Source: Coenobita brevimanus (Eukaryota; Arthropoda; Malacostraca; Decapoda; Coenobitidae). From it: a stretch of 64,000 nt of DNA. Under the pieces are notes generated by a model. That model did no database searches. It had not been told where the DNA came from and saw nothing but the letters and a program-made list of their open reading frames with translations. Positions 11,491 through 22,745 of the stretch are shown here, piece after piece. The translations under genes and the position numbers were made by a program. Position 1 is the first letter of the stretch; each line of letters opens with the position of its first letter. Where the stretch lies: contig CM064690.1 in assembly GCA_032717465.1 (NCBI GenBank), positions 9,001,093 through 9,065,092 on the forward strand, read 5' to 3'.

Positions 11491-12807
11491 TTAACCTGCC
11501 GCGTTCCGGAGACGTGAATTCACGTCCTCACATGATGTGCACTCATATCCCGGAGACGTAAATTAACGCGGCAACATTGCAAGGTCCTTATTTTGCACAA
11601 TTTTAAATTTTCGCGAGTGATTTCGTGAGTGATTTTTGGCACGTATACACGGGACACCTTCCTCTATTCCTCTACAAGATGCCAAGCAGGGACAATGCCT
11701 TACACCGCATAACCTCTCCCCCCCCCCGCACGCCATTGTCTCGGCAATTCACCTGTTACCAGTGACCTGGCCAATAAAGACATTCAGGGCCAGAGTGATT
11801 CCCCAATCGATAACAATATGGAGGACAAAGTTTACATAGCATTAGAGGAAGAAACAGTCAGAAATGATAATCAGGTAATGTGGGAAAAAAAGGTCATGAA
11901 TGGTGATGGGTTAGTGAGTGAAACAATGCTTATAATGCCTATATTACTGTTTGAAAACCAATATACTCTTGTCTAGCTATCTATCTATATACCTAGGCTG
12001 CTTCCCCCAAGGAAAGGGAGGTAGCTGAGACAGGACGACTCACCCTCCATTTACTCATCCATTCAAACACATTCATTAGCATCTTAGCCCCAAAGGGGAG
12101 AACGGACAGATCCTCACCACACCACACCGCACAAGGGTCAACTGTGCAATGCAATCAGTAACATCCGCAGCAGGGCCCGACAGTAGAACTGGTTTACCCC
12201 TGCCACATCATAATAGACCCATCCCCTTACCCGCACCTGACCTGACTAGCTGATCAGACCAAATGTGGGAGAATATCCCCTCAGGGCTGCGTCATCACTT
12301 ATTCATCCACAATTTCTCTCCATTTATTTCTGTCACGCACAGCCACTCTTCCTTGCTCAACAGACATCCCTCTCGCATCCAGCGCTCTCCTCACACTGTC
12401 CATCCATCCTATTCGTGGTCTTCCTCTGAGCCTTACACCTCTCACATCAGATCTAGTTACCTTTTTCACCAATCGCTTATTATCCATTCTCTCCATATGC
12501 CCAAACCATTGCAACACCCTCTGCTCAATTCTACCAAGTAAATAAATAAATACTGTTTATGAGTGGATAAAATAGTTACCCTCCCGTAGAGCTCGTTTTC
12601 TTTGGTGCCAGCCTGTTAGAAAACCCAGTCAGGTAAGGAGGTACTCATACCTAGATCGAGTATTTTAAACCTCAGGTGAGCGATTTCTCGATGAATTTTC
12701 GATGTTTCTCACCAAAAGTGGATGTTTGAGCCCCCCAAAAAAAGGTCCAAAAATGTCGGGACTGGGGCGTACCACTGCCCAGAAAACGTCGGGATGGGGA
12801 GGGTTAA
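11491..12807 (+). mobile_element. piggyBac deletion derivative PB-A3 inside LINE ORF2
   Basis: TTAA at 11491-11494 and 12804-12807. Removal joins HDFLQHIN to AHTPQSKAWR, restoring ORF2. It has the PB-A3/A4 architecture but runs in the opposite direction to PB-A4. At 11770-11875 it keeps the start of a transposase: SDSPIDNNMEDKVYIALEEE, matching SDSPLDDEEMDKDY in PB-A1. This is followed by CAG/GTAATG, which resembles a splice donor. Only about 0.75 kb is its own; 11973-12545 is a further insertion. Confidence 0.9.
11973..12545 (-). mobile_element. LINE A 3' fragment (RTE-like) inside PB-A3
   Basis: The reverse complement matches the LINE A copy at 39300-39855 with scattered differences. It has the C-terminal coding end (WFGHMERMDNKRLVKK ... 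RNKWREIVDE, 12299-12517), the conserved 3' untranslated region and a short ATAG-type microsatellite tail (11975-11995). The copy is heavily 5' truncated. It sits beside an AAAT tract native to PB-A3 and replaces about 20 bp that are present in PB-A4. Confidence 0.88.
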
Positions 12808-15483
12808 TGCACACACTCCTCAATCTAAGGCTTGGCGGCTTGTTAATAAAGTTGTTCAGTCACTTGAAACCCACTCCCCTCCTCTCCACCACAATCCTGT
12901 GGATAATGCCAAAAACCTAGTTGAAAAATGGTCCACCAAATCTCAGCTGACATCCCTGCCTCCCCCCATCAACGTTCGCCTCTCGGCTGCTAGCGGAAAC
13001 AGGCTAGCATGTATTGCAGAGGCTTGCTCCACTCCCTCTCTCCTCGATGATCACCCCGTCACTGGTGATGAGTTGCGTCTTGCACAATTGCAAGGCATGG
13101 CAACTGCCCTGGGTGATAACGGGATCAGCTACGCCACACTCAGGCTCATTGCTCAAGTCCCTGGCAATCCCCTACTCTCACTGTTCAACCTGAGTCTTTC
13201 CAAAGGCAGTCTCCCTACAGACTGGACCCGGAGCACCATCATCCCCATCCCCAAGCCTAATTCCTCTGATTTCAGTCTCATTTCCCTGACTTCCTGGATC
13301 TGCAAAGTCCTCGACAGAATTCTTTTATCAAGGCTCTGCAATCTTCTCCAGGACCCGCTCTCTCCCCATCTTTTTGGTTTCCTCCCAGGCCGAAGCACAC
13401 AACATTGCCTTGCAGAGTTACTCACTCACATCACATCCTCCTCCTGTACAGCCTTCATTGACCTCAAAGTTGCATTCGACATCGCAAACTGTGATGTCAT
13501 CCTTGATGAACTTGCCCACCTGGGTGTATCAGGCCACCTGCTCTGTTGGTTGGAAAGCTACCTATCTCATCGTTACTCTCGGGTTCTATTTTGTGGGTCG
13601 GTTAGTGATTATCAACCCTTCAATCATGGCACACCTCAGGGTGGGGTACTTAGCCCCTTTCTCTTCAATCTTCTCATGAATAGACTCCTCTGTCTTCTAG
13701 GTCCTATCCCTGATACCTCTTTGATCCTAACCTATGCTGATGATATCTGCATCCACTCCTCTTCACCTGTCAATCTCCAGCGTCTCCTAGTTAAGTTCGG
13801 CCAGGCTGCATCTGCTTGTAGGTTGATTATCAACACTGCCAAAATCAAACTGTTTACACATTCCCTCACTCATAGGCCTGCTTGCACAGCCATAACCTTC
13901 CTCGGCTCTCATCTTAAGGTAGGGCAGAATTATACATGTCTTGGAATTCCCCTTTCTTCTCTCTTTAATCCCTCCCAATATTTCTCCACCATCTGCACCC
14001 ACCTTCACCGCAGACTTAAACTCCTTGGCACGCTTGCTTGTGACTTGCAGGGGATTAGCATCCCTGTTGCTCAATCATTTTACCTGTTATATATTTGCTC
14101 CCTTCTAGATTATCATGCTATCCCTCTCTCCCTTGTCCCCCCAGCACAGCTCTGACCACTTGGAATGGTACAAAATCGGGCGATGTACCTTATTCTTCGC
14201 TGCCCCAGGTCTGCCAGAGTAGTTAACATGCTCCATGAACTCAATCTATGTCCCATCAACGATCACATTCATATGCTTAGAGTCTGCTTTACCACACAGT
14301 GTCTGACCTCATTTCCGTCTCCTGCTTCATCCTTTTCCTCCCGACTGGTTGACATTCTCTCATATTCCACCCACCTAGATCAGATCTGGCATACTGGCTA
14401 AAACAAATTCGTTCAGCACTCAACTGTCTTTTCCAGCTTTCTGGCCGTGATGCCACCAGCATTCGTGCTGATCTTGTTACTTCCATCCCTATTGACCCTT
14501 TGCCCCTACCTGGTCATGTATGACTCCCTCTGTGCACTACACACCTTCTGCCACTGCTTCTGACCACTTACCAATCCCCTCACAGGTATCCATCACTGAA
14601 ACCCTTAACTCCATAGCCCGCATCTACCCTTCCCCTCCTATTTGTGTCTACACTGGCGGTTCTGTCCTCGCTAACGGCCAGGCGGGAGCTGCGTGCATTG
14701 CCTTTACTAACTCTGCTTTCCCCATTTTCTCTGCCTCCCACCGCCTTCCCAACTGGGCACGCTCTGCCCTTGACTTCCTAATCTCTTGTCACCCACCAGG
14801 TCTAGTCATCAGTGATTCCCAAGCTGCCCTTGTCTTACTTTGCAACCCCCCCCCAACTCCCCTTCCCTCTCTTCGCCTCCCTCTACTCTCACCTTCATCA
14901 GGCTCATGCTCTTGGTCTCAGGGTTTCTTTTATTTGGATCCCAGCTCATGTTGGTCACATCCGCCATGACCAGGCAGATCACCTGGCCCGAGCTGCCTGC
15001 AACCTCCCCCTAGCTGCCATCCGCCTTCCTGTGTCCACGACAATTGTCAGGAGAATCCTTCTCGAGGAGTCCAGGGAGGACCTAGCCCTGTGTGCCGATG
15101 CTGAACGTCCCACTAGTGTCACCATCGAGCATTATGACACCTACCGTGGCGTGAGACACATCTATGGCAAGTACCCCACCCACACCCTCCGCTGTGATGT
15201 GGCCGTCGCTGCATCTGCCTGGGGTATCGTTCTCCAGGGGAAATCACCGGACGACCGACCGCCAACAGGCTATGTAAACTCTGTCACAATCCAATGGATG
15301 AAGCATTATCACATCATATCATTAACTGCCCAGTTATTGCCCCCTTCAGACCCCCTGGACTCTTGTTTTCTGCTTTGTGTACCTACTTCATCACACATCT
15401 TGATGTACTCGAAGACATTCTCATGCTTCACCCCGACTTCCTTTCATTGTAATGCTCTGGCACTAGGACAGTGATTGGACATT

Positions 15484-15485
<2 letters not shown>

Positions 15486-15534
<49 letters not shown>
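15486..15534. repeat. (GT)n microsatellite in the LINE 3' UTR
   Basis: About 24 uninterrupted GT units just after the end of ORF2. Confidence 0.95.
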
Positions 15535-15535
<1 letters not shown>

Positions 15536-16716
15536 TGTTGCACATGCGCACACATCAGGTGCATGTGCATGTAGTGTCCTAGTGCTGGGATTTTGAATCA
15601 AGAGGTAATTTTATAATGCATATCGTGTTTCTTTTCTCCATCTACCCACCTTCGTATGTGACTATGTATATGTATCTACTTAGGGTGTATATGTATATGT
15701 TTCCCTGTCTATGTATATATGAATATATCATATATATGTGCATGTTGCATATGTATATGTATGCAAGCCCATACACATACCCATATCATTATACATGGGT
15801 ACCTAGCCTGTACATGCAGTATGCCTGTTGCTACATGTGCATGAATAGATACATATATGTAGAGATATATATGTATATGTATGTGCGCATATGTGCCTCT
15901 CTCTGCATATGTATGCACATACGTGTGTATCCATGTACCACTTCACTCATATCAAAACATGTAATGATAATTGTTGTGCCAACTCTTTACCATGTATGTA
16001 TCATTGTATGTCTTTGTTCATTACTGTGCTTGTAATGATAATTCCTTCTTTACCTTCTATGCCCTGTGATACCGATTTTGTTTTCCTCATGCACCCCTCC
16101 CTGCTTGGCCTTCAGGGACAGTGTTCCCCAGAGAGTTGGGGCTTGTACTGAATGGTAAATAAAGAACCTAAAAAAAAAAAAAAGTAGATATTTGTTCATT
16201 TGGTACGAATTCATATGTAGTACAAGAATATATTGTTTTTGTTTTTTTTTCACAATAATATAGGCGATATAAGTGTTGTTTCACTCACCAAACACATCGG
16301 AATTGCAAAATTCTTGCACAGTTGACTCACTGTGACTGTTGCTTCAATGTACATTCTATTTTTCGATTTACATTATACTTTTCACAAACCTTATACCATT
16401 TTCACCTTATATAACTGTTGTCACATATTAGCAGGTCTTACTATTATAGTGAGCATCATATATCGCAAGCACACCAACTAACAGGTGAGTTGCCAAGACA
16501 ATGGGGTGTGGGGGTCATGAGGGGTCAGGCAGTGTCGCCGCCTGGAGGCTGGTAGGAAAAGATGTCCCACATATCCCTACCAAAAATCACCCGCGAAAGT
16601 CAAAATATGTGCAAATGATGGACCTCGCAATTGCAGAACGTACCAGTATGTTATCGTGATTGAGTGCAAAACGAAGTTGTGACATACCCATATGTCGTCG
16701 GGATGCCACGGGTTAA

Positions 16717-17955
16717 AGCACCTGTCCTATCATAGCCTTCTTTCTGATTGTCAGTATGGGTTCCGCGAGGGATGCTCCACTAGCAATCTTCTCACCTACC
16801 TTACAGACTCATGGTCATCCTCTTTTTGGGACTTTGGTGAAAGCTTTGCCATTGCACTTGACTTTTCAAAGGCTTTCAATCGAGTCTGACCTAAATCTTT
16901 AACTTATAAACTGCCCTATTACGGTCTCTATCTTTCTATCTGCACCTTCATCTCTAGCTTCCTTTCTAGTTGCTCAGTAGCTGCTGTTGTAGATGGCCAC
17001 TGTTCTTCTCCTAGAGCTATCAGTAATGCTGTTCTTCAGGGTTCTGTCCCATCTCCAACTCCCTTCCTTTCATCAGTGACCTTATTTGTGCATCTAATCC
17101 TGTCGACTCATATGCTGCTGACTCCACCCATCACGTTTCCATTTACTTCTCAGCATCCATCTCAACAGTTACTCCAACAATCAGGGGATGAGGCTATGGC
17201 ACATATAATGTCTGACTTGGCTCATACCTCTGACTGAGGTAAAAGTAATCTTGTTGGTTTTAATGCATCAAAAACGCAGTGTTTACAAATTTCCACATGA
17301 CAAAACCTTCGCAGGAGTATCCTCTAATTTTTAACATTATCCTACTGAATCCTGCATCATCTTTAAACATATTTGATGTTTCATTCATATGGGATTTATC
17401 TTGGGAAGTTCATGTTACATCTCTTGTAAAATCTGCTTCCAAGAGAATAGGTGTGCTAAGTCGATTCCATGCCTTCTTTTTCCTTGCACAGCTGTTGACT
17501 TTGTACACGGGTTTTATTCGCCTCTGTTTAGAGTTCAGCTCTCCAGTGCAGGAAGGCTCCCCACATGCAGCTCTTCTCAACATGGTGGAGTCAAAGGCTT
17601 GTCGTCACATTAACTCTCCTCTTCTTACTGGCTCCCTTCAGCCTCTGTCTTTTCTTTGCACTGTTACATCGTTATCTCTTTTCTATCGCTACTTCGTTGA
17701 TCATTGCTCCTCTGAACTGTCTGCTTGCATACCTCCACTACTACGGCGGGCACATAACACCTGTCTAGCAACAAACTCTCATCCTTTTTCTGTCCAAATC
17801 TAATGGCAGAGTTAACCGTTACTCCCAGTCTTTCGTGTATGCATCAAGACAACTCTGGAACTGTCTCCCGCTGTCATTATTTCCTATTTCCCATGATTTT
17901 CAGTCTTTCAAACAGTTTTTCCAGGCATCTCGAAATGAAATGAACGGATCTTGAA
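16717..17955 (+). pseudogene. Jockey reverse transcriptase (piece 3)
   Basis: Continues piece 2 as KHLSYHSLLSDCQYGFREG, then STSNLLTYLTDSWSSSFWDFGES, IALDFSKAFNRV (the AFD motif with Asp changed to Asn), a degenerate QGSVPSPT block near 17040, and KSASKRIGVLSRFHAFFF. The C-terminal thumb follows, including LTLYTGFIRLCLEF and LFYRYFVDHCSSELSACIPP. The YADD motif is lost. A stop follows NRV at 16888-16890 and several frameshifts follow. The family identification rests on this ordered set of motifs. Confidence 0.85.
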
Positions 17956-18039
17956 TTTGACTCTGTTTTGTTTTTGTTTTTCCTTGGTGGGAATAACTGT
18001 GGGCTCCTGGTCTTTGGTTCTTTCTTTCTTACATAAAAA

Positions 18040-18235
18040 AATATGTCCTCTGTCTAAATTTCCTAATTTCTATGATCACCAGTCTTTCAAACGCAGTGTG
18101 TCCAGGCATCTCGAAATGAAATGAATGGATGTTGAATTGGTCGCTATGTTTTATTGTTTTTGTTTTTTCTTGGAGGGAACAATTGCGGGCTCTTGGCCCT
18201 TGGTGCCTTCTTTCTTACATGAAAAAAATAAAAAA
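18040..18235 (+). repeat. Second copy of the Jockey 3' end
   Basis: The segment repeats 17865-18040 (CAGTCTTTCAAAC ... CAGGCATCTCGAAATG ... CTTTCTTACAT) and again ends A-rich. Most likely a 5'-truncated Jockey copy inserted into the A-rich tail of the first, or a local tandem duplication. Confidence 0.7.
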
Positions 18236-18237
18236 AG

Positions 18238-18448
18238 AATAGATGTCAAGGCGTTAATAATGTCAAGGTGTTAATGTTGTCAAGGAGTTAATGTCAAGGC
18301 ATTAATGATGTTAAACTGTAAATGAAGTCAAGGATTTAATGGTGTCAAGACTTTACCGATGTCAAGGCGTTACTGATGTCAAGGTGTAAATGATGTCAAG
18401 GCGTCAATGATGCCAAGGCGTTAATGATATCAAGTGCTAATGATGTCT
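18238..18448. repeat. ~15-bp minisatellite (right block)
   Basis: About thirteen imperfect units close to GATGTCAAGGCGTTAAT. It is the same family as 2094-2215 on the far side of the Jockey insertion. Confidence 0.85.
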
Positions 18449-18774
18449 TTCCAAACATATGCGCAGTGAAAGCAACAACAAGATCATGGCCCCTGCTGAG
18501 ACACTTTATTATACTGCGCTCACAGATCTACACGGAGGACAATGTGGGGCATTTCTAAGAGAGAAACAAAGGGGGGAACCTTACATCACCAAGACTATGA
18601 GAAGGCAGTCGGAGAGCGGTATGATAAGTGCCTTCTCGGTAATTTCCACTCGCAACAACTCTGGACATTAGTTTATTAAGCAAGAGCGTTTGTATATCCT
18701 GTTCTCAACGCTTCAGAACTGATCAAGAAGTTTATTTCAGCTTTGCCTGTTTCACTTATTCTGTTTTTATCCGT
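18449..18774. other. No recognisable feature
   Basis: A 70-codon open frame at 18459-18671 matches nothing I recognise and may be chance. Confidence 0.4.
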
Positions 18775-19312
18775 TTCCGCCCCGGAGGGGCTTGGGGACG
18801 GGTATTATTTTTATTTGGTTTGTCTGTTTGTCTGTTTGTCTGTCTGCCTGTCAACAACTTTACGCGAAAACTACTGGTGCGATTTTGACTAAAATTACAG
18901 TGATAATGGGCTTTGACCTTCTGATCATCCGATTAAATCTGGGGCCAATGTGGATCAAAGCCAAGGTTGTAGGACGGGTAAAAATAGTTTTTTCGCCATA
19001 ACTCCCTTCAAATTCGTCATATCTACATGAAACTAAAACCTAAAGGTGCATCTTTCATATCTGCATCCTATAACATGTCTCATTACATCAGGGGGATCAC
19101 CCCCAAGTTAACGGTAGGGGGTGGTTAATTTCAGGTGGGTTGGGCCTAATATTTCAAGTGGGCCTAAAATAGTCATTTTCAACCCGATTTACTGCAAATT
19201 TGATATGTGACATCTTTGACTAGATATCCTGTTGTGTTTATACGTCAGCACAAAAATGACTGCCGGGGACGGGTTTGCTGTGCCTTGGCACCGCTCCTTG
19301 TTCACAGTGGCG
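18775..19312 (+). repeat. Non-coding dispersed element (type E), copy 1
   Basis: Starts with CCGCCCCGGAGGGGC and a (GTTT/GTCT) run. A conserved-looking CAACTTTACGCGAAAACTAC block follows. It ends GGGACGGGTTTGCTGTGCCT then TGGCACCGCTCCTTG. The start block and the ending recur in diverged form at 29600-30560, and the start block again at 28380-28515. No protein is encoded. I do not know the class. Confidence 0.55.
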
Positions 19313-19354
19313 ATGCTAGCTAATTAGTCCGTTTATCTATCTGTCTGTCTGTCC

Positions 19355-19408
<54 letters not shown>
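19355..19408. repeat. (CT)n microsatellite
   Basis: Uninterrupted CT run. Confidence 0.95.
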
Positions 19409-19409
<1 letters not shown>

Positions 19410-19412
<3 letters not shown>

Positions 19413-20564
19413 CTAGACTAGCAAAATTCCTTTGTCTTATTCGTGCATAATAAGTTAACCTCATTATTTCGTGTTATCATGTTCTGCCACATTTTCCCTC
19501 TGCCCAGTTTCACTCTTCTCTCGTAATCTGGGCAATAAAGACAAACAGTACAAACCAACCCGATGCGTTGGTTTATCCAGCTTCATAACGTCATATACTC
19601 ATGTGCTCCATCTTGCACTCTTCAGTTGGCTTTATCTTTATTAAGAGACTCTTTTCGAAATATAAGGGTCAGAAATGACCATCATTAACTTTTTTACTGC
19701 TAACTAGCTCTCCTAAGCTAAAGAGAATCGTCAAGGAGAAGGAAAAACTAGAATAAAGAACTTTCTCCGGTTGAACAGCTTAATTGAATTTTTGTGTTGT
19801 TGATAAGACGCAATGATAATGGACTACCAAGCCTTAGTTAACCCCCGTTTAAAGATAACTTCACGAAAGAGAGAGAGAGAGAGAGAGAGAGAATTTTCCC
19901 TCTTCTTTTTTCTACTTATACTATCATTTGTGCTTGAAGACATTAAAAAGTGAAGAGATAACAAATTCCTGTGTCTGAGAAACACATGCATGAATACAAG
20001 TTATTAACATGTTTTGCAACACATTACTTCTGTATAAAGACAGGGTATAACAAAATATTACGTTGAACCTCTACTGCTTCACCTCAAGTACATTGTGTAT
20101 GCTTTATTGTTACTTCTATCAGACGACTTTCTTCAGCTCAGAGCAGCAGTAAGAAATATACGAACAATATTACAGAGATATATTGTAGCTTCCGCATACC
20201 GAGAAATAACTGGAAATATTGAAGCAGACCATGTTGTAATAAGTTTCTGTTGCTGCCTAACTGAAAACTCTGGTAGACAGATTTGTAGCACTCTCTGACA
20301 TCTAATGCTTTCTGCCAGACAGAAACCACATGAATTTTTATATAGTAGATGAAGAGAAGGAGGTGTCTTGTAGGAATATCATTTCAGCTTTTTAGACAGA
20401 TCGACATATGATCAGAAAGACAGGCTAGTAGATACATAACTTCAATGTTTTTTTTTCTTACATATTAGCAAATAAACATAAATAAATGTAGTTTCACTTA
20501 CTGTACTCCAACAACAGCCAGACATTCTTAGGGATCGTAATCTACAGTACTTTAAGTGATATCG
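19410..20564. other. No recognisable gene
   Basis: AT-rich DNA with a short GA run at 19867-19891. Open frames near 20095-20330 have no recognisable motif. Confidence 0.45.
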
Positions 20565-20715
20565 GATATTCATTAACACCTCTTTCTTAGTAATTTATTC
20601 TGGATATTATACCTTAGCATTGTCTTGATAGTGTAATACTTATGAAAAAGTATATTAACACGATATACATAATGTACAGGAGAATATCAAGGTGTAATAT
20701 GCAAAATGAGTACCT
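20565..20715 (+). repeat. AT-rich dispersed repeat (type P), copy 1
   Basis: Resembles 62850-62990 and 59815-59985: ACACCTCTTTCTTAG, then ATTTATTCTG, then a spacer, then AGGAGAATATCAAGGTGTAA and a TGCAAAA end. No coding capacity; possibly a SINE or MITE remnant. Confidence 0.5.
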
Positions 20716-20775
20716 AACAAAGGGAGATGCTAGGAAGACCGCTATGGAGCTTTGAATAAGGTACTTAATATAATT

Positions 20776-20806
20776 GCAGCAGCAGTAGTAGTTGTTGTTA
20801 ATTGTT

Positions 20807-20839
<33 letters not shown>

Positions 20840-20862
20840 GTAGTAGTAGTAGTAGTAGTAGT

Positions 20863-20900
<38 letters not shown>

Positions 20901-20972
20901 TAGTAGTAGTAATGGTAGTAGCAGTCGTAGTACAGTATTAATGGTAATAGTAGTAGTAGTAGTAGAGGTGAT
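20776..20972. repeat. (ATT)n-(AGT)n-(AGC)n trinucleotide tract
   Basis: Compound trinucleotide repeat. The Ser- and Leu-rich open frames across it are artefacts. Confidence 0.95.
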
Positions 20973-21039
20973 ACTGACGGTAGTAGCAATCCCAGACTCA
21001 TAGAGGAGTGAACCAGGTGGACAGGAGGCTGAACTTGCC

Positions 21040-21190
21040 TGTCTGCTACGGTGTGCTTCCTCCCTTCGGGAGATAGGAAGTGATATGAGGGACATTTGCG
21101 TTACCGGGAAGTGGTGCCGTCCAGGTATGTAGGTGACACCACGTGAAGGCGTCCCTTTGCAGCACCGATCGTGTGGCATCAGCAGCAACA
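21040..21190. repeat. Block shared with 61800-61950
   Basis: The minus strand has AAAGGGACGCCTTCACGTGG against GAGGGACACCTTCATGTGGT in the other block, with further weaker matches over about 110 bp. Probably two copies of an old dispersed repeat. The remaining DNA up to 21440 shows nothing else. Confidence 0.4.
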
Positions 21191-21445
21191 CACTGAAAAC
21201 GGACATCATGGTGAAGGGGTTAGTCTGCACTTGCTTTGCTTAATTACCAGTATCTCACATCTCTGCTCATGCTGGAGAGCGATGCCCTCTCGTGGTGACA
21301 CCAGTAAAACCGACTGGCTTCTCTGCCTGGTTATAAGAAAGTCCCTCAGTTCTCTTCAAATCCCTGGAAAGGATGATGGTGGACTGCTGGAAAAGGGCAA
21401 CTTCAGCCTGCAGTCCATCGGATGCACATTTAAGATATCCCCATA

Positions 21446-21470
21446 TTACTACTACTACTACTATTACTAT

Positions 21471-21517
<47 letters not shown>

Positions 21518-21520
21518 ACC
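21446..21520. repeat. (ACT)n-(CTG)n microsatellite
   Basis: Trinucleotide runs, ACT then CTG. Confidence 0.95.
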
Positions 21521-22195
21521 AGCTTATCACATCTTTGGTCCTTTAGAACAATAAATTCCTTTTGGTTATTTTTGCTTTCTTTCTTCATATAAGTTTGCAT
21601 TATCTTTCTCCACTGGATCATTTGGGGAGAATTCATTGTGGGAGGAAAATGATTTCAGTAACTTGTGAAAAAGACAAATAAATAAAAGGAAAAGATCGGA
21701 CAAGTGGAGAAGAATGAACCAATGCCTGTCGTCTGCACGAGGGTCATTACGGCAGACAGTTCATTATTAACATGCCACAGCCTTTCCTTAGAATACAACA
21801 GGGAACAATTATAATTCATCCAGATCCCGAACTGTACTGTTGGATGAACAGTAACACTGTGGAACGCAACCTTAAAATATAACTATTTGTGTATAGATAT
21901 CCGTATGACCTCGAAATGGGACACAGTGTATATAACATATTTTCTAGACAGAAATTCTACTGTAAGTACTACAGCACTTGGATGTTTTTGGAAGTTGGTT
22001 ACTTCTGTAATGGTTTCTCAAATTGGCATTAACAAATATAGGAATATGTCTACAAATATTTCGAGTGGCAAACGTATAAGGCGCCTTTAGGAGTGTTTAC
22101 TTTCAAAAAGGCTCAGTCATAAACGCTATGTAAAATGTACTTTAAAACTTTTTAAAAGATGTTTTGACTAAATAAACATTTCCCTTTCACTTTCA
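21521..22195. other. No recognisable feature
   Basis: AT-rich, no coding signal. Confidence 0.4.
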
Positions 22196-22199
22196 GAGT

Positions 22200-22745
22200 G
22201 TGACCGGACCGAGGAAGAAAGAGATGGATGCTTGGGATGGATGGAAAATTGCTGTACATTTTTACCTCTGCCTTGGGTCACGGGCCAAGGAAGAAATTAT
22301 TAAATTTTGGGTCGGATCCGGATCAGGATCCTGCACAATATTTTCAGAATTTCTCAATGGATTTCAATCATTTTTTTGGAAAGGTGGGCCACGGACAAAG
22401 AAAGAAATGATTATAGTTGGGGGCGGATCCGGATAGTATATCCACGGAACCGGATCCGGGATTACTCAAAAAGTTATAAACGGATTTTGATGAAATTTTG
22501 TGGAAGAGTGGGACACGGGCCAAGGAAGAAATGATTAAATTTGGGGGCGGATCCGGATCCGGATCCAGAGAATTCAACACAATATCTCCAAAAGTTCTCA
22601 ATGAATTTCTATTAAATTCTGTGGAAAGGTAAGCCATGGAACAAGAAAGAATTGACAAAATTTTGGAGCAGATCCATGCAATATCCACGGATCCGGATCC
22701 GGATCCTTTTTAATGACAATGGCATTGGCGGAGGTATGCACTCTC
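22200..22745 (+). repeat. Tandem array with GGATCC-rich cores (type E-like)
   Basis: Units begin near 22275, 22386, 22511 and 22631 (about 110-125 bp each), after a partial unit at 22200. Each has a block like CACGGGCCAAGGAAGAAAT, then a G-rich step into one to three overlapping GGATCC palindromes (22313, 22425, 22549, 22690). The array ends GGCGGAGGTATGCACTCTCT then GACCGCTTTCTAGTT, an ending I recall from dispersed repeats in other animals. Non-coding. Confidence 0.65.

Larger units (their letters stand above)
10457..15455 (+). pseudogene. LINE ORF2: endonuclease, reverse transcriptase, RNase H, CCHC
   Basis: ATG 10457 overlaps the ORF1 stop. Endonuclease (10480-11110): LSWNIQSI, ICLQEAF, LGNFNVSHPSF (Asp of GDFN changed to Asn) and ISDHSDI. 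A frameshift precedes a second frame that ends QEYWHDFLQHIN at 11491, where PB-A3 inserted; it resumes AHTPQSKAWR at 12808. Reverse transcriptase: PDLP-like STIIPIPKPN, FLPGRSTQHCLAEL, AFIDLKVAFD, GTPQGGVLSPFLF and the catalytic TYADDI at about 13730. A TGA at 14153-14155 breaks the frame before VQNRAMYLILRCP. RNase H: CVYTGGS (Asp changed to Gly), VISDSQAAL and WIPAHVGHIRHDQADHLARAA, split by a frameshift. A final CKLCHNPMDE...HHIINC knuckle lies near 15273. The copy is dead. Confidence 0.88.
8449..16184 (+). mobile_element. I-type LINE with RNase H, near full length
   Basis: A two-ORF non-LTR retrotransposon inside PB-A2, itself interrupted by PB-A3 (11491-12807), leaving about 6.4 kb. Contents: ORF1 with a zinc knuckle, then ORF2 with endonuclease, reverse transcriptase, RNase H and a C-terminal CCHC. 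The 3' untranslated part holds a (GT)n run (15486-15534) and an ATGTAT-rich stretch (15640-15960). It ends in AATAAAGAACC plus 14 A (16171-16184). GTAGAGA near 8449 and GTAGATA at 16185 may be the target duplication. Domain order points to the I/Nimb group; the exact clade was not tested. Confidence 0.85.
8187..16716 (-). mobile_element. piggyBac deletion derivative PB-A2, split by a LINE
   Basis: TTAA at 8187-8190 and 16713-16716 bounds the interval. Its ends, TTAACCCTCCCTGTCTCAGC and (other strand) TTAACCCGTGGCATCCCGAC, match PB-A1 and PB-A4. Only 8187-8448 and 16185-16716 (about 0.8 kb) belong to it; the rest is an inserted LINE. The two halves line up with the intact derivative at 61979-62753, including the shared GGTACGAATTCATATGTAGT stretch near 16203. 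No transposase coding sequence remains. Confidence 0.88.
2216..18235 (+). mobile_element. Jockey-type LINE, host of all nested insertions in this interval
   Basis: A non-LTR retrotransposon read on the plus strand in three pieces: 2216-4018, 8119-8190 and 16713-18235. Together they make about 3.4 kb with endonuclease, reverse transcriptase and an A-rich 3' end. The gaps are two piggyBac insertions, each bounded by TTAA. The 5' boundary is set only by where the minisatellite stops; recognisable endonuclease begins near 2596. No ORF1 is seen upstream, so the copy may be 5' truncated. Confidence 0.8.

Noticed and set aside
16050..16253. Small minus-strand ORF at the LINE 3' end
   Set aside because: It spans the LINE poly-A and PB-A2 junction and so cannot be a gene.
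20742..21230. Leu/Ser/Ile-rich frames over trinucleotide repeats
   Set aside because: Translation of microsatellite DNA.
22275..22735. CRISPR-like array
   Set aside because: Units are ~115 bp without short uniform repeats and unique spacers, in a eukaryotic context.
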